In this document: positions 55,177 through 63,835 of the stretch, piece after piece
Layout of the letters: each line of letters starts with the position of its first letter
Position numbering within the stretch: position 1 is the first letter of the stretch
Translations under genes and position numbers: made by a program
The notes under the pieces: model-generated
Database searches by the model: none
Told to the model about the DNA's origin: nothing
The model's input: the letters and a program-made list of their open reading frames with translations, nothing else
DNA from: Saccharopolyspora kobensis
Lineage (GTDB): Bacteria > Actinomycetota > Actinomycetes > Mycobacteriales > Pseudonocardiaceae
NCBI RefSeq assembly: GCF_900108315.1
Contig: NZ_FNVB01000009.1
Location: 186,001 to 250,000, forward strand
Direction of reading: 5' to 3'
DNA length: 64,000 nt

Positions 55177-57543
55177 TCAGGTCGGCGGGTAGCGGTCGGC
55201 CCACGCCGGCGGGCGGGGGCCGAACTCCAGGACCGCGTCGTGCGCGAGGCGTTCGATCACCTCGTGCAGCTCCAGCTCCGCCGTCCAGCGCTCCGGGATG
55301 CGCCGTGCTCCGGCCACCGCGCCCACCAGGCTGCCGCAGACGGCTCCGGTGGTCGCGCTGTTGCCCGAGTGGTTCACCGCCACCGGCAGTGCGGCGTCGA
55401 AGTCCCCGTCGCTGATCATCGCCGCGTACAGGCCGATGGCCAGGGATTCGGCCGCCGTCGAGCCGGTTCCGAGGCTGCGCTCCAGGTCCTCCGGCGGCAC
55501 CCGGCCTTCGCGCGCCAGCCGGACCGCGGTGCCGATCCGGCGCGTGACCTCGTCGTGCCCGGAGTGCGGGGCGAGCTGGCCCAGCACGTCGTCCACGGCG
55601 GCGGCCAGCGATTCGCCGGCCAGCAGCCGGGACACCAGGAAGGCCAGCGCGCCCGCGCTGAGGCGGGCCGTCGGGTGGCCGTGGGTCAGCGCCGCGGTGC
55701 GCATGCCGACGTCGAACACCTCGGCCGGATCGCTGCTCCACAGCGCCGCGGGCACCGCGCGCATGATCGCGCTGCTGCCCGGCGAGTCGCTGGCCGGCTG
55801 CTCCGGGGTGCCCATCGGCTGCTGGCCCTTGGCGAAGGCGATCAGCGTGCGCATCATCGTCCGGCCCGGGTTGCGGGTCTGGAACAGCGCGCGCTGCTGG
55901 ACCAGCCAGCCGTCCGGTTCGGGCGTGCCGCGCAGGAATTCGCCCGCCGCGCGCGGCCAGCTCAGGTGCTGGGTGTGCAGCCAGCGCTGGTAGGCGTGCT
56001 GGATGTGCCGGGTCGGGTCGGCGGTGCCGGTGGTGCGGCGGCTGATGTTGGCCCGGATGGTGCCTTCCAGCGAGAACAGCAGCAGCTGGGTGTCGCTGCC
56101 GAGGCGGCCGGAGGGGTGCCCGGCGGGGACGTAGCCGGTCAGGCCCTCCGCGCCGTGCCGGGACCGGATCTCGTCCCAGCTGTCCGCGGCCACCGGGATG
56201 CCGAGGGCTTCGCCGACCGCGCAGCCCAGCACCGCGCCCAGGAACCGGTCGCGGGACGCGGCCAGCCGGGGCACCGCGGTCAGCCCGGTGCGGTAGTCCG
56301 TTGTGGACGGTGCGGGTTCGGCGGTGTCGGTGGTCGGGTAGCGCAGCTCCCAGCCGTCGGACTCGTCCGGGTAGGGACCGAACTCCGCCGCCGCGTCACC
56401 GGCGATCCGCTCGACCAGCGCGGTGATCGGCAGCTCGTCGAGCAGTTCCGCGGGGATGGCGGTCGGGCCGTGCAGCGCGCCGAGCAGCTGCCCGCACAGC
56501 ATCGCGGAACTGGCGGTGTCACCGCTGTGATCGCTCGCCGAGCGGACGGCCGCGGCGAAGTCGTCCTCGCAGGCCAGTGCCACGCGCATCGCGATCGCCA
56601 GGGCGGCCAGTCCGCTGCGGCCGGACTGCATGGCGTCCAGGTTCGCCGGGCCCGGATGGGAGCCTGCCGGGCTGACGAGCCCGAGGCGCAGCGCGTGCGA
56701 GAGGGTGGTGCGGGCCGACTGCCACCCGGAAATTCCTTGCCGCAGCGAGGTTTCCAGCGAGTTGCCGCGCAGCAGCCACAGCATCGCGGTGGCCAGGACG
56801 CTGGCCGGGCTGTGCCCCTTGACGTGTCCGTGGGTGAGCGCGGCGAGGTCGCCGCCCAGCGCGAAGACGGTGCCCGGATCGCCCGACCACAGCGCTGCGA
56901 GCGCGCCCAGCGGCACGGCGGTGGCCGAGTCGGAGCTGTTGATGGGGTGCTTCCGCGATCCCGGAGCGTGCCCGGCGGCGACGCGCGCCAGCGCGGTGAG
57001 CATCGTCGGTTCGTCGGTGCGGGGGGAGTGCAGCAGCCGTTCGCGGACCAGCCAGCCGTTCGGGTGCGCGATGTCGGTCCCGCAGTCCTGCCACGGGACA
57101 CCTCGGGTGTGCATCCAGCGGCGCAGACCGCTGAGCGCGAAGCCGAGCGGTTCGCCGTCGCCGGACGCGCGCGCCTGCGTGTGCGCGCGGATCAGGCCCT
57201 CCAGTGCGAAGAGCAGCGCACCGGTGCGGTGTCCGACCTCGCCGAGGGCGACGAACTCGCCCACCGCGCCCCCCAGCAGCATGCCCAGCACGCGGCCGGG
57301 GGCTTCGGGCAGCGGGCCGTCGCGGTCGGCCAGCCCGGTGGCCGGAACCGGTGGTGACTCGTCGCCGAGCCGGTGCTGCAGGGCCGTCGCCCACAGCGGC
57401 CGGGTGGCGGGCCGCTCCCGCCACTGCCGCCAGGTCTCCAGCAGCCGCTGCTCCACCGGGTCGCGGTGCCGCTCACCGGCGCGCGCCGCGCGCCAGGCGG
57501 CCAGCAGTGCTCGTTCCGAGTCGTCCAACCGGGATTCGTCCAC
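55177..57543 (-). CDS. double ADP-ribosylglycohydrolase (DraG/ARH) protein, modules 4-5
   Basis: A 788-residue protein with two ARH-fold modules. Residues 1-60 are helical (LDDSERALLAAWRAARAGE). Module 4 (about 82-402) has GRVLGMLLGGAVGEFVALGE but lacks the TDDT metal motif, and its C-terminal motif is HSGDTASS. Module 5 (about 430-785) has FLGAVLGCAVGEALGIP, GSDTQ instead of TDDT and HSGNSATT instead of HSGDSDS. Both look unable to bind the two metals normally. GTG at 57543 starts 5 bp after the stop of the larger ARH gene: an operon. Not exported by any visible signal. Confidence 0.88.
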   Translation of the reverse strand: MDESRLDDSERALLAAWRAARAGERHRDPVEQRLLETWRQWRERPATRPLWATALQHRLGDESPPVPATGLADRDGPLPEAPGRVLGMLLGGAVGEFVALGEVGHRTGALLFALEGLIRAHTQARASGDGEPLGFALSGLRRWMHTRGVPWQDCGTDIAHPNGWLVRERLLHSPRTDEPTMLTALARVAAGHAPGSRKHPINSSDSATAVPLGALAALWSGDPGTVFALGGDLAALTHGHVKGHSPASVLATAMLWLLRGNSLETSLRQGISGWQSARTTLSHALRLGLVSPAGSHPGPANLDAMQSGRSGLAALAIAMRVALACEDDFAAAVRSASDHSGDTASSAMLCGQLLGALHGPTAIPAELLDELPITALVERIAGDAAAEFGPYPDESDGWELRYPTTDTAEPAPSTTDYRTGLTAVPRLAASRDRFLGAVLGCAVGEALGIPVAADSWDEIRSRHGAEGLTGYVPAGHPSGRLGSDTQLLLFSLEGTIRANISRRTTGTADPTRHIQHAYQRWLHTQHLSWPRAAGEFLRGTPEPDGWLVQQRALFQTRNPGRTMMRTLIAFAKGQQPMGTPEQPASDSPGSSAIMRAVPAALWSSDPAEVFDVGMRTAALTHGHPTARLSAGALAFLVSRLLAGESLAAAVDDVLGQLAPHSGHDEVTRRIGTAVRLAREGRVPPEDLERSLGTGSTAAESLAIGLYAAMISDGDFDAALPVAVNHSGNSATTGAVCGSLVGAVAGARRIPERWTAELELHEVIERLAHDAVLEFGPRPPAWADRYPPT

Positions 57544-57548
57544 GCGGG

Positions 57549-60500
57549 CTATCCGAGGTAGCGCTGCGCCCAGTCGGGCACCGGCTGGTCGGTGAAGATC
57601 TCGGTGCGGGCCCGCTGCTCGTCGGTGATCAGCTGGGTGAGGACCTCCCGCAGTTCGAGCTCCTCCAACCAGTCGGCGGGGATCTGCTCGGTGCCGCGTG
57701 CGGCGCCGAGCAGGCTGCCGCAGATGGCCGCGCTGGCCGCGGTGTTGCCGGAGTGGGTGGCCGCCAGCGAGACCGCGTCGGCGAAGGAGTTCGGGTGCGC
57801 CAGCGCCGAGGCGACGGCGATCGCCAGCGCCTCCGGCGCGTGCCAGCCCAGTCCCAGCTCCTCGAAGCGGGTCGGCGAGACCGGCCCGCTGCCGACGATC
57901 TCGATCGCCGAGCGCAGTCCCTGCGTGATGCCCTCCGCGACCTCCATCTGGTCGAGCTCGGCGAGCACCGAGTGCACCGCGTCGATCAGGGTCTGCCCGT
58001 TGTTCAGCGAGCACACCAGTCCTGCGAGCGCACCGGCGGACAGGTAGCCGTCCGGGTGGCCGTGGGTGACCGCGGCGATCTCCGCGCCGTGGATGATCGC
58101 GTCCTGCGGCGAGGTGAACTCGAAGCCGACCGCGGCGCCGCGCACCGCGGCTGCGGCGGTGCGCGCCGAGTTCGGCGGGTTGCTCGGCGTCGGGACCTCG
58201 CGGCGGTCGGAGGAGCGGGCCAGCGCGGTCAGCGTCGCCTCGTCCGGGAACCGCTGCGCGTGCAGGACCTCGGTCTCGGCGAGCACGCCGAGCTGGAAGA
58301 CGCCGCTGCGCAGCTTCACGCCCTGCGTGTGCATCCAGTGCAGCAGGGTTCCGCGCACCATCGACGGCCAGTGCGCGCTGACCCCGCGCAGTACCGAGCG
58401 GATGCGGCTGCGGATGAGGCCTTCCAGCACGAACGCGGTCTGCTGGCCGTGCGCGGTCGCCGCCGCCCGGGTGCCGAACGCCTCGGCCATGGTCCGGACG
58501 CCTTCCGGGTTCTCGCGCAGGATGGTGCTCAGGTCGGCGAACATCCACGGCGCGCCGAGCGCGTCGCCGACCGCGGTGCCCAGCACGCAGCCGGCCAGCC
58601 GCTCGTCGCGGCCGAGCTGGACCTGGGTCTCGGCGACCAGCTCGGGCTCGTCCCCGATCTCGGTGGCCTCGCCGATCAGCTGCGCCGCGCGTTCCGGGCC
58701 GAAGGCCTCGACGAGCAGCTTGTGCAGGTCCTGGGTGAGATCCGCGGAGGTGCCGTCCTCGTTGTCGCGGAACTTCCGCCAGGCCATGAGCAGCCGCAGC
58801 TCCTCGTCGGAGAGCCCGTCGTCGGCGTCGTCGACCGGTTCGGCCGCGGGCGGTTCCGGGACCGGGTCGGGCGCGGGCTCGGCGGGTGCGGGCTGTTCGG
58901 CGACCGTCTCGGGCTCGGGTTCGGCGACGACGTGCTCCTCGACGGGTGCAAGGGCCGGTTCTTCGGCGGGTGCGGGCTCCGCGACGGCCGGTTCGGCGGG
59001 TGCGGGTTCGGCGACGGCCGGTTCGGCGGGTGCGGGTTCGGCGACGGCCGGTTCCGCGGGTGCGGGTTCGGCGACGACGGCTTCCGCGACGGCCGGTTCG
59101 GCAGGTGCGGGTTCGGCGACGGCGGGCTCGGCGGTCCCGATCGGGTAGCGGTCCAGCCAGTCGGCGTCGCGCGGCGGGTTCGGGCCGAACTCGCGGATCG
59201 CGTCGGTGGCCAGCTGCTCGATGACCTCGCGCAGCTCCAGCTTGTCCCGCCAGGTCTGCGGGATCGCCTCCGCGGTCAGCGCAGCGCCCATGATGTTGCC
59301 GCAGATCGCGGCGGTGGAGTCGCTGTCGCCGGAGTGGTTGGCGGCCAGCACGACCGCATCGGCGAACGACTGCGGGTGGGCCAGCGCCGCGCACACCGCG
59401 ATCGCCAGCGCCTGCTCGCCGAACCAGCCGTCACCGAGGACCTCCTGGAGCTGCTCCGGGCTCGGGTCGCCCGCGGCGAGCTCGACCGCAGCGCGCAGCG
59501 CCGCCGACGTCTCCTCGTGACCGTCCCAAGTGGACAGCTGGGTGAGCGCGCCGTCCACCGCTTCGGGCAGCGAGCGGCCGTCCAGCAGCTGCTGGACGAT
59601 CACCGCCAGCGCACCGGCGGGCAGGTAGCCGCTCGGGTTGCCGTGCGTGAGCACCGCGGTCATCGCCCCGACCTGGAACACCTCGGTGGGATCGGACGAC
59701 CACAGCGCGGCCGGGGCCGCCCGCATCACGCCGCCGCAGCCCTTGGAGTCGTTGAGCCGGTTGCTGAACGAGCCCTGCGGTTTGCCGTTGGCGTAGCCGT
59801 GCAGCGCCTGTATGCACGTGGTGCCCGGTGCGCGGCGGACGAACAGGCCCTTCTGCCGGATCAGCCAGCCGTCCGGCGGCGTGGTGGCCAGCGGGCCGCC
59901 GGCCTCCTTCCAGTCGAAGCCCTGGGTGTGCAGCCAGCGCTGGTAGGCGTGCTGGACCTGGGTGGCCGGCTCGTTCTCGCCGAACAGCCGACGGCGGATG
60001 CTCGCCCGGATCAGGCCTTCCAGCGTGAACAGCGTCATCTGGGTCTCGTCGCTGACCGAACCGCCGGGGCGGTGCGCGTCGACGAAGTCGGTCAGCCCGC
60101 CCGAGCCGTACTTGCGGCGGATGTCCTGCAGCGAGTCGTCCTCGATCGGGTAGCCGAGGGCGTCGCCCGCGGCGCCGCCGAGCAGGAAGCCGAAGATCCG
60201 CTGCGCGTGCAGCTCCGCCGGGTCGACGGCCGGAGCGTCCTGCTCGGCGCTCGGCTCGTCGGCGATCTCCGGCTCCGGGGCCGTCTCGGCGACCGTCTCA
60301 GCAGCGGGTTCCTCGTCGGCGACCGGTTCGGATTCCTCTTCGGCGACCGGGTCCGCCGCGGGCTCTTCGGCGACTGCGGGTTCTTCGGCGGCCGGAGCAG
60401 CTGCGATGCTCTCGGCGACCGCCGCCAGCTGTTCCTCGCTGATCGACGTGGTCTCCTCGTCGACCGGGGACTCCTCGGCAGCGGCGGCCGGTTCCGCCGG

Positions 60501-62399
60501 CTCGGCGACCGGAGCCGCGGGCTCGGCGGCGGCCTTCTCCGAGGCCAGCGGCAGCGCCGAGGCGAACTCCAGGTCGGAGACGTCCTTGGCCGCCGGGTAG
60601 CGCGCCGTCCAGGCGTCGCCGCTGGGCGGAGTCGGGCCGAACTCCAGCAGCGCGTCCTTGGCCAGGGTCTCGACGATCTCGCGCTGCTTGAGGTCGCGCA
60701 GCCACACGCCGGGCAGCGCGGGCGCGCCGTAGCGGGCGCCGACGATGTTGCCGCAGATCGCGCCGGTGGAGTCGCTGTCGCCGGAGTGGTTGACCGCCAC
60801 CATCAGCGCGGCGGCGATGCTGTCGGTGCTCAGCGCCGCGCACACCGCGATCGCCAGCGCCTCGTGCCCGGCCCAGCCGCCGCCGAGCGTGTCCTTGAGC
60901 TGCTCGGGGCTCGGTTTTCCCTGCTGGGCGAGGTCTTCGGCGGCCTGCAGCGCGCGGTCGGTGTCCTCGTGGTCGGCGTACTGGACCAGCAGCTCGCGGG
61001 CGTGCCGCACCGCGTCCTCCAGCGTCGCCTCGCGCAGCAGCTGGTGGACGATCACCGCGAGCACGCCGGCGGGCAGGTAGCCGTTGGGCTGCGAGTAGGT
61101 CAGCGCCGCGGTCGCGGCGGCGAGCTCGAAGACCTGCTTCGGGTCCTCGGCCCACAGCGCGACCGGGGCGGCGCGCACCACGCCGCCGCAGTCGGGCGAG
61201 TCGTTGATCGGCCGCTCGAAGGTGCCGGGCGCGCCGACCGAGGCGAATTCGCGCAGCGCGGTGATGCAGCTGCTGTTCGGCGAGCGCACCGCGAACAGGT
61301 CGTGCTGCTCGACCAGCCAGCCGTTCGGCTTGGGATGGCTGATGGCGAACGGCCCGGCGGCCCGCATCCACGCGTAGCCCTGGGTGTGCAACCAGCGCTG
61401 GTAGGCCAGCTGGATCGCCGACAGCGGGCTGCTGGCCCCGGCCCGGACCGCGATGTGGCCGCGGATCAGTCCTTCCAGGGTGAACAGCGCCATCTGGGTG
61501 TCGTCGGTGAACTCGCCGGGCTGGTCACCGGTGCGGTCGTACTCGGTGACGCCCATCGCGCCGAAGCGGCTGCGGATCTGGTCCACCGGGTAGAACTCCA
61601 CCGGTGCGCCCAGCGCGTCGCCGATCGCCCCGGCCAGCACCGACCCGATGAAGCGGCGGCCGAACTCCGTCTCGGTCGGGTCGATCGCCGTCGGCGCGGG
61701 CGGCTCCACCGGCGCGGCGGCCGCTCCGGGCGGCACCGGCGTGCCGGTGGGCGGGGACGGCGGCGCGATCACCGGGGTGCCGGTCGCGGGGGAGGGCACC
61801 GGGGCGCCGCCGGGCTTCGGCGGCACCGCGGCGGCGGCCTTGATCAGGTCCTCGGCGGGCAGCCGCGCCTTGACCGGGCTGGTGGGGTTCACCTGGATGT
61901 CGATGCCCGCCGGGTTGTGCCCGGCCAGTTGGCGGCCGGTCATCCGCTGCCAGCTGGTCCAGTTGGGCGGGAGGAAGTTCTCGGAGGTGAAGACCTGCAG
62001 CTGCCTGCGACCGGACTCGTGCTCCATCGTGAACAGACCGGTGCCCTGCGGCTGCGCGAACAGGATCAGCTCGGCGTCGAGCATCGCGGTCAGCAGCGCG
62101 TGGCCCTGCGCGTAGCCGGTGGTGGTCAGCTGGAGGGCGCGTTCGACGTCGTTGGTCGGCGCGGGCAGCCGCAGCGCGACCGGCGACGGGCGGTAGTTCG
62201 GATTGGGGGAGAAGTCGTCGGTGATCTCGCCCTGCTCGTCGACCCGGTAGCCGCCGATGAAGCCCCACGGCGGCACCTCGGCGTTCGGATCGGTGAAGAT
62301 CGGGTCGACCACGTACAACCAGGTGTTGGGCTGCTTGGTGGCCTGCTCCCGCATCGCGGGCGTGATGACCGGTCGATTCGGCTGCTGCGTCGTGTTCAT
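57549..62399 (-). CDS. giant T7SS-associated/SseB-like plus triple ADP-ribosylglycohydrolase protein
   Basis: A 1,616-residue protein. Residues 10-190 match the type VII secretion-associated/SseB-like proteins (NTWLYVVDPIFTDPNAEVPP, NDVERALQLTTTGYAQGHAL). A Pro/Ala linker leads to ARH module 1 (247-600) with GAIGDALG, TDDT (298-301) and HSGDSDST (538-545). A 130-residue acidic linker follows, then module 2 (731-1086) with GAAGDALG, SDET (783-786) and HSGDSDST (1022-1029). An AEPAP-repeat linker (1087-1190) and a helical piece (1196-1233) precede module 3 (1263-1614), with HGQQT and HSGNTAAS. Modules 1 and 2 can be active. ATG 62399, or 62438 with a better ribosome site. Confidence 0.88.
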   Translation of the reverse strand: MNTTQQPNRPVITPAMREQATKQPNTWLYVVDPIFTDPNAEVPPWGFIGGYRVDEQGEITDDFSPNPNYRPSPVALRLPAPTNDVERALQLTTTGYAQGHALLTAMLDAELILFAQPQGTGLFTMEHESGRRQLQVFTSENFLPPNWTSWQRMTGRQLAGHNPAGIDIQVNPTSPVKARLPAEDLIKAAAAVPPKPGGAPVPSPATGTPVIAPPSPPTGTPVPPGAAAAPVEPPAPTAIDPTETEFGRRFIGSVLAGAIGDALGAPVEFYPVDQIRSRFGAMGVTEYDRTGDQPGEFTDDTQMALFTLEGLIRGHIAVRAGASSPLSAIQLAYQRWLHTQGYAWMRAAGPFAISHPKPNGWLVEQHDLFAVRSPNSSCITALREFASVGAPGTFERPINDSPDCGGVVRAAPVALWAEDPKQVFELAAATAALTYSQPNGYLPAGVLAVIVHQLLREATLEDAVRHARELLVQYADHEDTDRALQAAEDLAQQGKPSPEQLKDTLGGGWAGHEALAIAVCAALSTDSIAAALMVAVNHSGDSDSTGAICGNIVGARYGAPALPGVWLRDLKQREIVETLAKDALLEFGPTPPSGDAWTARYPAAKDVSDLEFASALPLASEKAAAEPAAPVAEPAEPAAAAEESPVDEETTSISEEQLAAVAESIAAAPAAEEPAVAEEPAADPVAEEESEPVADEEPAAETVAETAPEPEIADEPSAEQDAPAVDPAELHAQRIFGFLLGGAAGDALGYPIEDDSLQDIRRKYGSGGLTDFVDAHRPGGSVSDETQMTLFTLEGLIRASIRRRLFGENEPATQVQHAYQRWLHTQGFDWKEAGGPLATTPPDGWLIRQKGLFVRRAPGTTCIQALHGYANGKPQGSFSNRLNDSKGCGGVMRAAPAALWSSDPTEVFQVGAMTAVLTHGNPSGYLPAGALAVIVQQLLDGRSLPEAVDGALTQLSTWDGHEETSAALRAAVELAAGDPSPEQLQEVLGDGWFGEQALAIAVCAALAHPQSFADAVVLAANHSGDSDSTAAICGNIMGAALTAEAIPQTWRDKLELREVIEQLATDAIREFGPNPPRDADWLDRYPIGTAEPAVAEPAPAEPAVAEAVVAEPAPAEPAVAEPAPAEPAVAEPAPAEPAVAEPAPAEEPALAPVEEHVVAEPEPETVAEQPAPAEPAPDPVPEPPAAEPVDDADDGLSDEELRLLMAWRKFRDNEDGTSADLTQDLHKLLVEAFGPERAAQLIGEATEIGDEPELVAETQVQLGRDERLAGCVLGTAVGDALGAPWMFADLSTILRENPEGVRTMAEAFGTRAAATAHGQQTAFVLEGLIRSRIRSVLRGVSAHWPSMVRGTLLHWMHTQGVKLRSGVFQLGVLAETEVLHAQRFPDEATLTALARSSDRREVPTPSNPPNSARTAAAAVRGAAVGFEFTSPQDAIIHGAEIAAVTHGHPDGYLSAGALAGLVCSLNNGQTLIDAVHSVLAELDQMEVAEGITQGLRSAIEIVGSGPVSPTRFEELGLGWHAPEALAIAVASALAHPNSFADAVSLAATHSGNTAASAAICGSLLGAARGTEQIPADWLEELELREVLTQLITDEQRARTEIFTDQPVPDWAQRYLG
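58962..59126. repeat. 30-bp tandem repeat encoding AEPAPAEPAV linker
   Basis: Copies of a 30-bp unit start at 58962, 58992, 59022, 59052 and 59097, with a half-unit at 59082-59096. The three central copies are nearly identical; outer ones have diverged. It encodes the decapeptide AEPAPAEPAV within the linker between modules 2 and 3. Such a minisatellite can change linker length by slippage without loss of frame. Confidence 0.85.
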
Positions 62400-62629
62400 C
62401 TCGCGCTGTTGTCCCCGACTCCTCATCCAGCCTTGCATTGATCGCCCCCACACCACGGCGGTCACTCGATAGCGCGGGTCTGGCGGATCCGACGGACACA
62501 GGGAGCGGCCGGTTCCCCGTCCAGACACTGATATCAAACTCTCTCATGACCACATGGGGTGAAGTTTAGTGTTCGGAAGAACAACTCACCGTTAACGGGT
62601 GATCAGCCGCTTTTGCCCGACTCCCGGGG
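62400..62629. other. intergenic region upstream of the ARH operon
   Basis: About 230 bp. Near 62549-62575 it is AT-rich (CATGGGGTGAAGTTTAGTGTTCGG), and CACCGTTAACGGGTG (62589-62603) is a near-palindrome. These are the likely promoter/operator of the ARH operon on the minus strand; no clear -10/-35 pair stands out. Confidence 0.35.
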
Positions 62630-62875
62630 TCAGGGCAGCACGGCGGCCATCAGGCAACCGAGGCATGGCATGCCGGCGGGCTCCTCCAGGGATTCGGCCT
62701 CGCCGGGGTGGATGTCGAACCCGCAGTAGGCGCGCAGCACCTCGGGCACGACGCCTTGCGCGGGCAGCGGGAAGAAGTGGCAGCACATGTCCCGCTCGCC
62801 GCGGGCGAACTCGGGGCGCACTCGCGCGATCAGGTGCGGTTGCGGGATCACGCGGCGCTCGCGGGAGGCTGCCAA
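62630..62875 (-). CDS. conserved hypothetical actinobacterial protein
   Basis: An 81-residue soluble protein with VIPQPHLIARVRPEFARGER, DMCCHFFPLP, VLRAYCGFDIHPGEAE and a terminal GMPCLGCLM. The CC, YC and CxxC positions suggest a metal-binding or redox role. I recall similar short proteins in Pseudonocardiales, but know of no function. ATG at 62875 or GTG at 62851. Confidence 0.65.
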   Translation of the reverse strand: MAASRERRVIPQPHLIARVRPEFARGERDMCCHFFPLPAQGVVPEVLRAYCGFDIHPGEAESLEEPAGMPCLGCLMAAVLP

Positions 62876-63082
62876 GACGGGTCCGGCAGCGACCTGGGAT
62901 GTCGGGGTGTTCCGGGTCGCTGCCGGTCATCGTGTACCCAGCTGGTGGACACGAGCGCCATCATGCCCCGGACGTTGCCCACCAGACCCGAGTTGTCGTC
63001 TTTTGCTCAGCCGGACGTCTTTTCGGCCGAACCCGCTCCCCCGGAGGAGTGGTCTGGCGCATTCATGCCGGGTCCGGCCGGG

Positions 63083-63835
63083 TCATAAGGCGACGGACAG
63101 GTGCGGAGTTCCGAGTGCCTCGGCGTGGCGGGTGGTGATCAGCTCGGCCAGGTCTTCGTCGTCGGCCATCGGGGTCGCGATCACCGGGCTCTGCGCGTGG
63201 GCGCGCGCTTGGGCCGTGATGCGGTCCGGGAGGAGGCCGGGGGCCAGGAACCAGGAGGCGACCGCGATCCGGCGGGCGCCGCGGGCTCGGAGGCGCTCGA
63301 TCGCCGCCGGGACCGCCGGATCGGCCGCCGCCGCGAAGGTCGCCATCGCTCCCGCCCAGGACGTCTTCTCCTGCCAGCGCTCGGCGACGTCGGCGACCAG
63401 CTGGTTGGCCGGGGCGTGCGAGGAGCCCGCGCCGGCCAGCAGGACGCCGAGTTCCGGGTCCTCGGGATCCGCTCCGGCTTCGAGCAGGCGTCGCCAGGCC
63501 GCGGCGTCCAGACGCGGATCCGGGCCCAGGACGTCGGACACGCGGACCTGGAGGCGCGGGTGGCGCCGCTCGGCCTCGGCCACGGCCGCCGGGACGTCCA
63601 CGCGCGCGTGGAAGGCGCGGCCGAGCAGGAGCGGGACGACCACTGCCGTGTCGTGGCCGTCGCCGTGCACCGCGCTGAGCACGTCGCCCAAGCGCGGTGC
63701 CGACAGGTCCAGGAACGCCACGCGCACGTCGAGGTCCGGGCGCTTCGCGCGCACCACGTCCAGCAGGGCGTGGATGGTCGCGGCCGAGCGCGGGTCGCGG
63801 CTGCCGTGGGCGACGGCCACCAGCGGTGCGGTCAT
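63083..63835 (-). CDS. sirohydrochlorin chelatase-like (CbiX) protein
   Basis: A 250-residue protein of two CbiX repeats. It has LVAVAHGSRDPRSAATIHAL at the N-terminus, VVVPLLLGRAFHARVDVP with the metal-binding histidine, and a second copy around GVLLAGAGSSHAPANQ and ASWFLAPGLLPDRI. It likely inserts iron into sirohydrochlorin to make sirohaem for sulfite reductase. Its ATG overlaps the cysN stop (ATGA), so it belongs to a sulfate assimilation operon, which fits that role better than cobalamin synthesis. Confidence 0.92.
   Translation of the reverse strand: MTAPLVAVAHGSRDPRSAATIHALLDVVRAKRPDLDVRVAFLDLSAPRLGDVLSAVHGDGHDTAVVVPLLLGRAFHARVDVPAAVAEAERRHPRLQVRVSDVLGPDPRLDAAAWRRLLEAGADPEDPELGVLLAGAGSSHAPANQLVADVAERWQEKTSWAGAMATFAAAADPAVPAAIERLRARGARRIAVASWFLAPGLLPDRITAQARAHAQSPVIATPMADDEDLAELITTRHAEALGTPHLSVAL

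Noticed and set aside
58962-59126. CRISPR array
   Set aside because: The 30-bp units are directly contiguous with no spacers and lie in frame within a coding sequence, so this is a protein-coding minisatellite.
57544-59394. An upstream extension of the second ARH gene to about 1,400 residues
   Set aside because: That part overlaps the coding frame of the giant ARH protein and is Arg/Gly-rich nonsense; the GTG at 57543 fits the operon gap.
57204-62441. A 1,745-residue plus-strand frame opposite the ARH operon
   Set aside because: It is a G/C-bias shadow of the minus-strand ARH genes: low-complexity Arg/Gly/Ala composition, no domain, no proper start context.
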